A DNA stretch of 35,536 nt, from assembly GCA_937991435.1 (NCBI GenBank), contig CALKPY010000116.1:1-35536 (forward strand), written 5' to 3'. Origin of the DNA: an uncultured Acidimicrobiales bacterium. Lineage in GTDB: Bacteria; Actinomycetota; Acidimicrobiia; Acidimicrobiales; UBA10347. Made by a program: the position numbers and the translations under genes. The notes under the pieces were generated by a model. The model saw only the letters and a program-made list of their open reading frames with translations. It was not told the DNA's origin and made no database searches. Positions within the stretch are counted from its first letter, which is position 1. Every line of letters begins with the position of its first letter. Positions 1 to 8,109 of the stretch are shown one piece after another.

Positions 1-78
1 TCCGAGGATCGCCCTAAGCTCTTTCAGGATTAAATGAGTCGCTGCATGGCGCGACATACTGAATCCCATTGAGGTGAT

Positions 79-711
79 GTGTTCGTGCCGATGGCTGAAC
101 CAAATCTGACGCAAGGCGAAGCTCCGCCGGTTACGCCTGCAGTGGGCCGGCCGTCTCTCGTCGATCAGCAAGGTCGACCAACCCGCGAGCGCCTTTTGGC
201 AGCCGCGACCGCCGCCTGTGTTGAACACGGGTTCGAAGGTGCAACCCTCGGTGATATTGCTCAACGAGCCGGCGTGTCGACACCGGCTATCTACAACCAT
301 TTCTTGAGCCGTAGTCAGTTGCTTGTCGAAGCCTGCCGAACCGAGTTGAGGAAGCTCAGTACTAGCACAGACAACCAGGCGCAAGTCGCCGACGAGAGCC
401 CCCAAGACATGGCAGTTCGCGTTATCGACGCCTACCTTTCGCCGGAGTTCGCCGCTACTCGAGCGCTCCAGCTCGAGATCCACGGCGCAGCACGCAAACA
501 CCCCGAAGTATTCGAACTACTCCGCGAGTGGCATGCCGAGATCGCCGTAGGGCAGAGTTCATACGGAACGCCAGCGCAGGTCAAGGCCTGGTACATGCTG
601 TTACTTGGGCTGGCACAGCTTGATGCGCTCGAAGACATGGCCGTCGAAACAACAGAGGTTCGACGTCATGTCCTCGCGATGGCAGCAACGCTGTTTTCTT
701 CTGCTGACTGA
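79..711 (+). CDS. TetR/AcrR-family transcriptional regulator
   Basis: A 210-residue protein of usual TetR length. The N-terminal DNA-binding domain lies at about residues 36-86, where RERLLAAATAACVEHGFEG is followed by the helix-turn-helix core GDIAQRAGVSTPAIYNHF. The C-terminal two-thirds is a helical ligand-binding half of the kind that normally dimerises; its ligand cannot be read from sequence. The start is taken as GTG 79 because GAGGTG (71-76) lies just upstream. ATG 91, four codons in, is an alternative. The gene stands alone on the plus strand and the next gene has its own promoter, so its target is unknown; TetR proteins commonly repress neighbouring transport or lipid genes. Confidence 0.9.
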   Translation: MFVPMAEPNLTQGEAPPVTPAVGRPSLVDQQGRPTRERLLAAATAACVEHGFEGATLGDIAQRAGVSTPAIYNHFLSRSQLLVEACRTELRKLSTSTDNQAQVADESPQDMAVRVIDAYLSPEFAATRALQLEIHGAARKHPEVFELLREWHAEIAVGQSSYGTPAQVKAWYMLLLGLAQLDALEDMAVETTEVRRHVLAMAATLFSSAD

Positions 712-809
712 GCGACCTTCGCGCCTATCAGATGACGTTCTCTGGGGGTCGAAGGCGTAGTTCGAGCGAGCACGCGCTTACCTGCGCGGGTTGGACAGTC
801 CCGTTGTCC

Positions 810-821
810 TAGCATGTAGCT
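810..821 (+). promoter_or_regulatory. -10 hexamer TAGCAT, 6 nt before ATG 822
   Basis: TAGCAT (810-815) is followed by six bases and ATG 822. This spacing matches the TANNNT-start arrangement seen before at least nine other genes here and would put the transcript 5' end on the start codon. It supports ATG 822 over the internal ATG 867. Confidence 0.5.
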
Positions 822-1673
822 ATGCGCCGGGATTCCCCGCTGGCGCGACGAAGGGACAGAGTCAAAATGACGTCGATACGTACGGGTGCCAACCGCCTTT
901 TGCTAATCGCTCTTCTTGCTGCAGTGATTCCGCTGCTATCCACCTCTGACGCAGCGGCCAGCACCAATCCGTGCCCCAGCTACGCAATCGACGATGTCCA
1001 CGCCGACCGACAAAATGACTGGGACAAGGACCGCATCTCAAACCACAACGAGATATACGTCACCGGCACCAATCCGTGTACCCCCGACGTCGGCTACTGC
1101 TTGAAGTACCCAAACGACTGCTTGCCTGCTCCGGCCTCAAGCAGCTGCCCTAAAGGACACCTGTTCTGGCACGCCCTTCATGCGGACCCGCACGGAGACT
1201 GGGACCATGACGGGTACACCAATACCTACGAAATTCACAACGGAGCGAATCCGTGCAAGAAGCCCTGCCCCAATTTCACCTATGCAGATGTGCTTCTTGA
1301 TCCGTTCGGTGCCTGGGATTCCGATAATCAGACCAACCTGCTCGAGTGGCAGCGCGGCACGAATCCGTGCAACGGTCGCGAATACAACCCCTGCCCCGCT
1401 TGGTCTCAATATCAGGTTGACTACATGCCGGGTCTTGATTGGGACAACGACGGCACCTCGAACAGCGTCGAAGTCAAAGCCGGAACCAGCCCCTGTCACC
1501 GAGCACCCAAGGTTGTCGTCAATCAGGTGACAACAACTCGCCTACCTCATGTCACGCAGATCGTTCCCACACCGACGCCGGTTGTCTCTGCAACAACCTG
1601 TCCGCCGGGTTACCCCTACTTCCATGCTGGCAACGGCCTTTGCTACGCCAACCCAGTCGGCCGCAACCGCTGA
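822..1673 (+). CDS. secreted protein with four Cys-bracketed thrombospondin type 3-like calcium repeats
   Basis: A 283-residue predicted exported protein. A basic n-region and a hydrophobic segment (about residues 24-40, ending in AAAS near 47) form a signal peptide. Four modules follow at residues 51-86, 109-145, 149-183 and 191-225. Each starts with CP, carries a WDxDxxxNxxE loop and ends with a (N/S)PC. The loop resembles the calcium-binding D-x-D-x-D-G-x-x-N/D-x-x-E of thrombospondin type 3 repeats; modules 2 and 4 (DHDGYTN, DNDGTSN) are the most canonical. A Thr/Pro-rich linker and a short cysteine pair (TCPPGYPYF, GLCYA) close the protein. No enzyme domain is visible. ATG 867, preceded by AAGGGA (851-856), is an alternative start that gives a more conventional signal peptide. 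Probable role: extracellular calcium-stabilised binding or adhesion protein (inference). Confidence 0.75.
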   Translation: MRRDSPLARRRDRVKMTSIRTGANRLLLIALLAAVIPLLSTSDAAASTNPCPSYAIDDVHADRQNDWDKDRISNHNEIYVTGTNPCTPDVGYCLKYPNDCLPAPASSSCPKGHLFWHALHADPHGDWDHDGYTNTYEIHNGANPCKKPCPNFTYADVLLDPFGAWDSDNQTNLLEWQRGTNPCNGREYNPCPAWSQYQVDYMPGLDWDNDGTSNSVEVKAGTSPCHRAPKVVVNQVTTTRLPHVTQIVPTPTPVVSATTCPPGYPYFHAGNGLCYANPVGRNR

Positions 1674-1687
1674 TCGTCGCCGACCGT

Positions 1688-3289
1688 TCAACGACGATCG
1701 GCACCCCGTAGCACCAAGAGCCATGAAAGCGCCGCGGACATTGCCACGAGCACCACGGCCATGATCCCAGCTTCGGCAACAAAAGCATCTTCGAACGAAC
1801 CGAAGATGCGCGTCGTGAGCGTGTGGTAGCCAATCGGCGCCAAGATCAAGCTGATCGGTAATTCCTTCATCGTCGACAACAGCACCAGACCCAACGCAGC
1901 GAACAGGCTCGGCGCCATCAACGGCAGGTCTACCGTACGCATACGTCGAAAACGATGCGCTCCCAAAGTCGCAGCAACATCGTGGAACCTGTCAGGAACT
2001 GCACGCACCGCTACCAGGGTGATGCCCATGGCCAGCGAACCAAAGCGCACGACGTAAGCAAAGATCAACACGGCCTTCGAATCGAGAAGGAAATCGGCGC
2101 CAAGCCCGGCGCGCAGCGTGAAGAATCGCATCGACAACGCTATGAGGATCCCTGGTAGTGCAAACGTGGCTAGGACGGTGCCGCGAGAAATCCCGCCCAC
2201 TCGGCTTCGATAGCGCGCCACGAGAAACGCGATCGGCAGGACCGCTGCTACGGCGACGAACGCAGCGAGCACGCTTGATTCGAGGGTGTTCCACGCCGCC
2301 GATGTCACTTGCGATCGATCGAGCGCTAGCGGTCGCCCATTGCGAGCGGTTCGCAATAGACCGTCAGCAGCCCAATCGCCGAGCGACACCAGGGGCGCCC
2401 CTACTCCCAGAGCCCCGACGACCGCCACGATGCACAGAGATGGTGCCCCCCAACGGCCGAGCGGGTACCGCACGATCCGATCGGCACGGGCGCTGGGGGT
2501 CTCGATCGAACCGCGACCTATCTGACGTTCCGCTGCAACAACGACCACAGCGAGCGCAAGAAGCACCAAGCTCAGCGCAAATGCGACCGCTGGCCTTGCG
2601 AGATAGTTCGTCTCAATCGCCCGCGTGATCGTGTCGTAGCGCATCAGCTGCACGGCACCGAAGTCGCTGATGACGTAAAGGAAAACGAGCAGCGTGCCAG
2701 CGGCGATAGCCGACCTGATCTGTGGCACCACAATGCGCCGAAACGTCTGCGCCGAGGAGTCGCCCAACATGCGTGCGCTTTCTTCGAGCGACCCCGGTAG
2801 ACGTTGAAGCCGAGCCGCAACTGGCAAGAACACATACGGATACGTAAAGAGAGTGAGCACAAGCCATGCACCGAAGAATCCGCGCAGCTCCGGAACATCG
2901 TGCCAGCCAACGCGATCCAGAAGCCCGTTGAGGAGCCCGCCAGGGTTCAACGTACGAATAAACGCAGCCGCTCCAATGAACGTTGGAAACACGAGTGGTA
3001 TCGGCAACAACGCACGCCAGAACCGACCGAACCGCAAATCGGTTCGCACCGTGAGCCACGCGAGACCCGAACCCATAATCGATGCCGCGACCGAAACAGC
3101 AAACGCCAGCCGCAAGGTGCGCCACAGCGGTTCAAGGGTGCGCCGCGAGGCCAGCAGCGCAAATGGGTCGGCCTCGGTGGTGAAGCTCCGCCACACCAGG
3201 TACATGGCGGGAAACGCAAAAAGCAGCGCCAACACAGCACTCGCCAACACCAGGGTTCGCGACGCCCGACGCGTCGTAGGCGACGTCAC
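1688..3289 (-). CDS. fbpB: Fe(III) ABC transporter permease, fused two-domain FbpB type
   Basis: A 533-residue integral membrane protein with about 12 hydrophobic segments and two permease halves, the arrangement typical of FbpB/SfuB iron(III) permeases. Each half carries an EAA-type loop that contacts the ATPase: LGDSSAQTFRRIVVPQ in the first and LGAHRFRRMRTVDLPLM in the second. Translation starts at GTG 3289, and GTGA overlaps the TGA stop of the upstream binding-protein gene by 4 nt, so the two are almost certainly one transcript and translationally coupled. The matching ATPase is encoded divergently at 5276-6301. The permease should carry iron released by the lipoprotein across the cytoplasmic membrane. 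Confidence 0.92.
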   Translation of the reverse strand: MTSPTTRRASRTLVLASAVLALLFAFPAMYLVWRSFTTEADPFALLASRRTLEPLWRTLRLAFAVSVAASIMGSGLAWLTVRTDLRFGRFWRALLPIPLVFPTFIGAAAFIRTLNPGGLLNGLLDRVGWHDVPELRGFFGAWLVLTLFTYPYVFLPVAARLQRLPGSLEESARMLGDSSAQTFRRIVVPQIRSAIAAGTLLVFLYVISDFGAVQLMRYDTITRAIETNYLARPAVAFALSLVLLALAVVVVAAERQIGRGSIETPSARADRIVRYPLGRWGAPSLCIVAVVGALGVGAPLVSLGDWAADGLLRTARNGRPLALDRSQVTSAAWNTLESSVLAAFVAVAAVLPIAFLVARYRSRVGGISRGTVLATFALPGILIALSMRFFTLRAGLGADFLLDSKAVLIFAYVVRFGSLAMGITLVAVRAVPDRFHDVAATLGAHRFRRMRTVDLPLMAPSLFAALGLVLLSTMKELPISLILAPIGYHTLTTRIFGSFEDAFVAEAGIMAVVLVAMSAALSWLLVLRGADRR

Positions 3290-4398
3290 TGGTTGGCGAT
3301 GCCACTTTCGTCAATGATTCGGCTCGTCTCTTCGAATCCGCCGCCCAATGCGTCGAAGTCAACCGATCCGATCTCGAGCGCGGTCAGCGGCGTGAGTGGA
3401 GGCGCCGGCTGCACGCCAGCGGCCAACGGGTACTCAAAAGTCTCATCGGTGAAGTACCGCTGCACGGGTTCCGATAGGAGATAGCTCAAGAACTCGTTTG
3501 ATTCCGAGATGTTCTCGCTCGATTTCACAATCGAACCCACCGTGATAATCAGAAGCGAACCGATGTCGTCATCATCAAGATCGTGGTTCTGAGCTCGATG
3601 ATCTTCGCCAAGAGCGGCTGCCTCTTGATAGTTGTAATAGTGATTCACGAGCCCGAGATCGACCTCGCCGCGGCCCGCAGCTTCAACGATTGCCCGGTTG
3701 TTGGCGTAGTACTTCGCCTCGTTATCAACCATGTCATCGAGCCAGTCACTGGCTACGTCGGTGCCGTACTGGTCGCGAAAGACGGTGAACCAGTCCAGGA
3801 ATGAGCCGTTTGTTGCCGGCAGCGCCACTCGGCCCTTCCAAACCTCGTTGGTGAGATCGAATACCGAGTCAGGAAGTTCGTCTTCGGCCACCGCATCGAC
3901 GTTGTAGACCGCAACCCGCTTGCGGCCGGCGAACCCGACCCAGCGCGCTTCCTTAGATCGGTTGTCTTCGGTGACCAGATCGAGCACAGTCGGGTCGATC
4001 TCGCCCAAAAGCCCACGTGCTTCGAGAAATCCGACTGGCCCGGGACTCTTACTGAGGTAAACGTCGGCGGGTGACCGCTCACCTTCTTCGGCCAACAGCT
4101 GGGCCAGCTGAGCCGAGTCGGCCCAGCGCACCGCGGTTTTGATACCCGTCGAACAGGTAAAGGCTTCAAGTACCGGGGCGATCAAGCTCTCAGTTCGACC
4201 GGAATAGATTGTGATTGACTGCCCTCCGTCGGCTGCGCATTCGCCGTCATAGATACCTGCCGCGAGCCCTTCGAGCGGTGCCGGCTCATTCGAGGAGCTG
4301 CACGCCGCCCCCACCAAGGCAAGAACTACGAAGCCCCCGACGAGGGCGCTGTTGCGCATGAATTTCACGATTCTGCGCCGGCTCAAGTGTTCAACCAT
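3286..4398 (-). CDS. fbpA: Fe(III) ABC transporter substrate-binding lipoprotein, FbpA type
   Basis: A 370-residue periplasmic-type binding protein held on the outer face of the membrane by a lipid. A hydrophobic segment ends at LVGAAC, giving lipidated Cys33 in this numbering. ITIYSGR at 62-68 and the adjacent tyrosines Y254-Y255 in VNHYYNY match the iron-ligand regions of FbpA/AfuA ferric-binding proteins, which points to Fe(III) rather than Mn(II). ATG 4398 is chosen because TACGCT (4406-4411, minus strand) sits 7 nt upstream; ATG 4359 would also keep the signal peptide. It is the first gene of the leftward fbpAB operon. A palindromic metal-regulator box lies at positions -34 to -49 relative to the start. 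Confidence 0.92.
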   Translation of the reverse strand: MVEHLSRRRIVKFMRNSALVGGFVVLALVGAACSSSNEPAPLEGLAAGIYDGECAADGGQSITIYSGRTESLIAPVLEAFTCSTGIKTAVRWADSAQLAQLLAEEGERSPADVYLSKSPGPVGFLEARGLLGEIDPTVLDLVTEDNRSKEARWVGFAGRKRVAVYNVDAVAEDELPDSVFDLTNEVWKGRVALPATNGSFLDWFTVFRDQYGTDVASDWLDDMVDNEAKYYANNRAIVEAAGRGEVDLGLVNHYYNYQEAAALGEDHRAQNHDLDDDDIGSLLIITVGSIVKSSENISESNEFLSYLLSEPVQRYFTDETFEYPLAAGVQPAPPLTPLTALEIGSVDFDALGGGFEETSRIIDESGIANQ

Positions 4399-4411
4399 TC
4401 GAGCGAGCGTA
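4399..4411 (-). promoter_or_regulatory. -10 hexamer TACGCT of the fbpAB operon
   Basis: On the minus strand TACGCT (4411 to 4406) precedes ATG 4398 by 7 nt. No Shine-Dalgarno sequence is visible before ATG 4398, in keeping with a leaderless transcript. Confidence 0.5.
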
Positions 4412-4431
4412 GCGAGTGGTTCAGGCGATGC

Positions 4432-4447
4432 GTTAAGTATGCCTAAC
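4432..4447. promoter_or_regulatory. DtxR/IdeR-type metal box, fbpA side
   Basis: GTTAAG-TATG-CCTAAC is an inverted repeat with one mismatch. Extended, it matches the known IdeR/DtxR consensus TTAGGTTAGSCTAACCTAA at 13 of 19 positions. It lies at about -34 to -49 for fbpA and would cover the -35 region, fitting repression when metal is plentiful. Confidence 0.75.
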
Positions 4448-4562
4448 TACACGTGTGTGGGCATTTTCAACGCAGTCCAAACTGGTCCAGTGAACCATCG
4501 GCGATCCAGCACCGGCGCTCTTCCACAAGCGAAACCTTGTGTGAGATGCTGCGTGTTTCCAC

Positions 4563-4578
4563 GTTAGGGGCACCTAAC
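4563..4578. promoter_or_regulatory. DtxR/IdeR-type metal box, regulator side
   Basis: GTTAGG-GGCA-CCTAAC is a perfect 6-bp inverted repeat with the same 4-nt spacer as the box at 4432-4447, and it also matches the IdeR consensus at 13 of 19 positions. It lies at about -24 to -39 relative to ATG 4602, over the -35 region of the regulator-ATPase operon, so the regulator probably represses itself. Confidence 0.78.
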
Positions 4579-4589
4579 AGAAGCGGTGG

Positions 4590-4601
4590 TAGCGTCGACT
4601 C
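4590..4601 (+). promoter_or_regulatory. -10 hexamer TAGCGT of the regulator-fbpC operon
   Basis: TAGCGT (4590-4595) plus six bases leads straight into ATG 4602. The metal box 11 bp upstream occupies the expected -35 zone. Confidence 0.55.
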
Positions 4602-5279
4602 ATGGCCTATGACTCGACCGAGCATCACCCGGCATTCGAGGAATACACCGAAACGATTTACGAACTCGCGGAAGACCACATCGTCGTCATCCAAGCACGC
4701 ATCGCCGAGCGCCTCGATGTGTCGCGTCCTGCGGTGTCAGAAATGATCCGTCGCATGGACAACGAGGGTCTCGTAACCGTGAGCGACGCTGGCGAGATAT
4801 CACTCACCGTTCAGGGCGAATCGCTCGCGACAACGATTGTTCGCCGGCACCGACTGGCCGAACGCTTCCTAACCGACATTCTCGGCCTGAACTGGACGGC
4901 CGCTCATCACGAGGCGGGGCGCTGGGAACACGTGATCTCCCCCGTCGTCGAGACTGCGATGCTTCGGGTTCTTGACGACCCCACCACGTGCCCGCACGGA
5001 AACCCCATACCAGGAAGCGGCTACCTCGAACCGGCCAACACAATGGTGCTGGCCTCGATTTCCGCCGGCAACGACTTCCAAGTCGTGCGTATACCCGAAG
5101 AGCTCGAATTTGAGACAGGCCAGCTCGAGTTCCTCGAGTCGTCGGGCATCATGCCCGGACGTATCGGCACCATGTTGTCAATCGCCCCCGACGGCACCGC
5201 CACTGTACGTGTCGATGGCACCCCAGTAGGAGTGGGTAGCGAAACCGTCAACCGCATCGTGGTCACTGCAGCGCCGTGA
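4602..5279 (+). CDS. DtxR/IdeR-family metal-dependent repressor with altered primary metal site
   Basis: A 225-residue cytoplasmic regulator with the three DtxR parts: winged helix (RIAERLDVSRPAVSEMIRR, 33-51), dimerisation/metal domain (about 75-140, including RHRLAERFLTDILGL and NPIPGS) and a C-terminal SH3/FeoA-like domain (about 150-223). Full length and the ETGQ motif (E171, Q174) resemble DtxR/IdeR, whose ancillary site uses the equivalent Glu and Gln. The primary site differs. DtxR Met10 aligns with Glu14 and DtxR Cys102 with Gly106 (AGRWEH), while His83, Glu109 and His110 are kept. Glu14 and Glu17 recall Asp8 and Glu11 of Bacillus MntR. Context (ferric transporter, IdeR-like boxes) says iron; the ligands leave Mn open. 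Its TGA stop overlaps the fbpC GTG start. Confidence 0.88.
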   Translation: MAYDSTEHHPAFEEYTETIYELAEDHIVVIQARIAERLDVSRPAVSEMIRRMDNEGLVTVSDAGEISLTVQGESLATTIVRRHRLAERFLTDILGLNWTAAHHEAGRWEHVISPVVETAMLRVLDDPTTCPHGNPIPGSGYLEPANTMVLASISAGNDFQVVRIPEELEFETGQLEFLESSGIMPGRIGTMLSIAPDGTATVRVDGTPVGVGSETVNRIVVTAAP

Positions 5280-6301
5280 GGTCCTCGACGCCCTCGCCGA
5301 CCGTGTCAATTGTCGGCGTCGACCATGCCTATGACAACGAACAGGTACTTCACGATGTGAACCTCGACATTCGATCGGGAGAATCTGTGGCGCTGCTCGG
5401 GCCAAGCGGGTGCGGTAAGACGACACTCTTAAGACTGATCGCCGGTCTTGACTTTGCCACCCGTGGCGAGGTCTCTATTGGCGAAACTGTCGTCAGCTCA
5501 ACATCGATACGGGTCCTACCCGAAGATCGCCGCGTAGGCATGGTCTTCCAGGACTGGGCGCTGTTTCCCCATCTTGACGTTCGGTCCAATGTTGCCTACG
5601 GCATAGCGAGACCCGACCGAAAAGGGCCACGGGTCGACAACGCTCTCGAATTGGTCGGCCTCGCCGGATTGGGCGACCGTATGCCGAACACCTTGTCTGG
5701 CGGTCAGCAGCAACGGGTGGCGCTCGCCCGCGCACTCGCTCCAGAACCCGCGGTCTTGTTGCTCGACGAACCGTTCTCGAATCTCGACACCTCATTACGG
5801 CTCGAAGTTCGTACCGAGGTACATCGGCTTCTCCATGAACTCGGCATCACAACCATCTTCGTGACCCACGACCAGGAAGAAGCCTTTGTACTCGGCGATC
5901 GGGTCGCCATCATGCGCGATGGCCGGGTCGTGCAAGTCGACACGCCGCATGGGGTCTATACCCGCCCTTCCGATCGGCAGGTCGCGGAGTTTGTCGGCTC
6001 GGGTTCGCTGATCGCCGCCACGGCCCGCGACGGGCACGCTGGTTCGCCATGTGGACGGGTGCCAGTGTCAATCGCCAACGGACAAGTCGATCTGTTGTTC
6101 CGACCTGAGCAACTCGATGTCATCGAGGGCGATACAGCCATCGTCGATCTCATCGAATACCACGGTCACGACTCAATGGTCTATCTGCGCTGTGATGATT
6201 CGAGCTTGCGGGTGAGGTGCGCGCCGCAGCCCGACTTCCAACGCGGAGATCGAGTCGGGGTTCGGTTCAACGGCACACAGGTGCTTGCTTTTCCAGCCTG
6301 A
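5276..6301 (+). CDS. fbpC: Fe(III) ABC transporter ATP-binding protein, FbpC type
   Basis: A 341-residue ATPase that powers uptake through the FbpB permease at the inner face of the membrane. All motifs are present in order: Walker A GPSGCGKTT (42-50), Q-loop FQDWALFPH (91-99), signature LSGGQQQR (140-147), Walker B VLLLDEP (160-166), D-loop SNLD and the switch histidine in VTHD (His198). A C-terminal extension of about 100 residues is the TOBE-type regulatory part usual in FbpC/PotA/MalK ATPases. The start is GTG 5276, overlapping the regulator stop by 4 nt, so regulator and ATPase are co-expressed while fbpA and fbpB are transcribed away from them. The gene ends 40 bp from the convergent amidohydrolase gene. 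Confidence 0.93.
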   Translation: MRSSTPSPTVSIVGVDHAYDNEQVLHDVNLDIRSGESVALLGPSGCGKTTLLRLIAGLDFATRGEVSIGETVVSSTSIRVLPEDRRVGMVFQDWALFPHLDVRSNVAYGIARPDRKGPRVDNALELVGLAGLGDRMPNTLSGGQQQRVALARALAPEPAVLLLDEPFSNLDTSLRLEVRTEVHRLLHELGITTIFVTHDQEEAFVLGDRVAIMRDGRVVQVDTPHGVYTRPSDRQVAEFVGSGSLIAATARDGHAGSPCGRVPVSIANGQVDLLFRPEQLDVIEGDTAIVDLIEYHGHDSMVYLRCDDSSLRVRCAPQPDFQRGDRVGVRFNGTQVLAFPA

Positions 6302-6341
6302 GCCGAGCTGCGACACAGCCGCAATCGGCAATCGGAACGGT

Positions 6342-8078
6342 CTAGTCCAGGTGTTGCGGACCCCGCACCAGCCGACCTGGGTGATTGCCCGTCAGCTCTC
6401 CGTCTATCGCGGTCACCGTGCCGCTCTTGATCGTCGCTCCGTACCCAACAGACCGTTGCAACAACCGGGTTCCGCCGGCTGGAAGATCCTGTACGAGCTC
6501 CGGAGCGCAGGCATTGATCGTGTCGTGGTCAAATACATTGAGATCGGCGACGCACCCAACGCCGATCACGCCCCGATCGGTGAAGCCCACATGGGCTGCG
6601 GTGGCCTGCGTCTGCCGATGCACCATGTGTTCAAGCGAAAAGGTGGCGCCGTGTGTTCGGTCACGCGTCCAATGGCTGATCGCCGTTGTGGGCATGGTGC
6701 CGTCAGAAAGCGTGTTGCAGTGCGCGCCCGCATCGCTGAGCCCAGACAATGTGACCGGCGATGCGATCATTTCGGCGACGTCATCAAGGGTTCCTGCCGC
6801 GTAGTTCATGAACGGCAAATAGATGAGTCTTGTGCCGCCCTCGCCGATCAAGGTGTCATACAACACCTCGTTACCGGCACGGCCTTCGCGCTCCGCGATC
6901 GCAGCGAGCGACTGATCTGGCGTGGGCTCATAGTTCGGAAACTCTGCCATTGGAAACATGCGTTCATATCCCGAATGGGTGCTGGCGCTAAACGAATTCG
7001 GCACGTACGCCCCATGCTCGTCGAGGATTTTGCGCTTGACCTCGGCGCGGCCCATACGCTCGACACGCTCGGCGAGGGAAAGCTTGGCGACCTCACGATA
7101 CGTAGCGCTGCAACGTAGCGGATTGACCGTTGATGCAAGCCCAGCCACGACACCCAGAGGACGCACGGCGGTTTGTGCTGACACGTCAGCGCCAGCGCGT
7201 CTCCACCGCTCAATCGCGGCGAGAAGATCACGCCATCGATCAGGGGTTTCGTCACTTTGTTGAACCGTGAAACTGAGAGGTCGACGAACCAACAACGCAA
7301 TCGCCTCGAGCAATGCCATCTCGTTGGCCACGAGAGTTTCGTCTGTCGCCTGATAGGCATCGCTGATCAGCTGAACTACACCGGTGCCCGCGCGCTGAAG
7401 TGCCGCCGCGATTCCCAGCACCTCCGCTGCGTCTGCTCGCAACGTGCCAATTTGTTGGCCGTCTGAGCTTCGGTGCACCCAAGTACGCGAGGTGGTGAAT
7501 CCCAACGCCCCGGCCCGAATCGCCTGCTCGCACAGATGCGACATGCGTGCGATCTGTTGGGCGGTTGCCGCAACCGTGTTATCTGCGCCGTCTTCGCCCA
7601 TGACAAAGGTACGCAGCGCGGCGTGGGGAACTTGCGTACCGATGTCAACGGTCCACTGAAGTCCGTCGAGCACATTGAGGTATTCAGGAAAGCTCTCCCA
7701 GCCCCAGCCCATTCCTTCGGCAAGCGCTGTGCCCGGTATGTCCTCGACACCCTCGAGCAACGAAATCAACCAGTCGTGGCGGTGTGGTTCAGCGGGAGCA
7801 AATCCCACGCCGCAGTTCCCCATCACAACGGTCGTCACCCCATGGACCGACGATGGAGCGAGGTCGGGATCCCAGGTCGCCTGACCGTCGTAGTGGGTGT
7901 GAATATCAACCCAACCGGGTGAAACCATTCGGCCGTCGGCGTCGATCTCTTGTCGACTCTGCCCCACGACATCACCGATATCGGTAATGACGCCGCCGGT
8001 GATCGCTACATCGCCAGCGAATCGATCGGCTCCTGTGCCGTCGACGATTACTCCGTTTCGAACAACCAGATCGTGCAT
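6342..8078 (-). CDS. amidohydrolase, N-acyl-D-amino-acid deacylase (D-aminoacylase) type
   Basis: A 578-residue metal-dependent hydrolase, expected to be cytoplasmic. It opens with the small beta domain (DLVVRNGVIVDGTG, 3-16), then the metal-binding DIHTHYDGQ, the GNCGVGFAP segment and, near the C-terminus, SDAGAH, which is typical of D-aminoacylase/dihydroorotase-like barrels. These enzymes release D-amino acids or related amines from N-acylated or N-carbamoylated precursors; the exact substrate is not readable. The reading frame is open back to 8498, but that part lies inside the upstream transporter gene. ATG 8078 is preceded by AGGGG and begins the recognisable fold, so it is the start. 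It lies 31 bp after the MFS gene on the same strand, suggesting co-transcription and linked substrate transport (inference). Confidence 0.88.
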   Translation of the reverse strand: MHDLVVRNGVIVDGTGADRFAGDVAITGGVITDIGDVVGQSRQEIDADGRMVSPGWVDIHTHYDGQATWDPDLAPSSVHGVTTVVMGNCGVGFAPAEPHRHDWLISLLEGVEDIPGTALAEGMGWGWESFPEYLNVLDGLQWTVDIGTQVPHAALRTFVMGEDGADNTVAATAQQIARMSHLCEQAIRAGALGFTTSRTWVHRSSDGQQIGTLRADAAEVLGIAAALQRAGTGVVQLISDAYQATDETLVANEMALLEAIALLVRRPLSFTVQQSDETPDRWRDLLAAIERWRRAGADVSAQTAVRPLGVVAGLASTVNPLRCSATYREVAKLSLAERVERMGRAEVKRKILDEHGAYVPNSFSASTHSGYERMFPMAEFPNYEPTPDQSLAAIAEREGRAGNEVLYDTLIGEGGTRLIYLPFMNYAAGTLDDVAEMIASPVTLSGLSDAGAHCNTLSDGTMPTTAISHWTRDRTHGATFSLEHMVHRQTQATAAHVGFTDRGVIGVGCVADLNVFDHDTINACAPELVQDLPAGGTRLLQRSVGYGATIKSGTVTAIDGELTGNHPGRLVRGPQHLD

Positions 8079-8109
8079 CTGTGGCCCCTGACCGCTGTTA
8101 CAGATGAAA

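Noticed and set aside
6285-7118. 277-codon plus-strand frame
   Set aside because: Antisense to the amidohydrolase gene, whose motifs are conserved; no domain or start signal.
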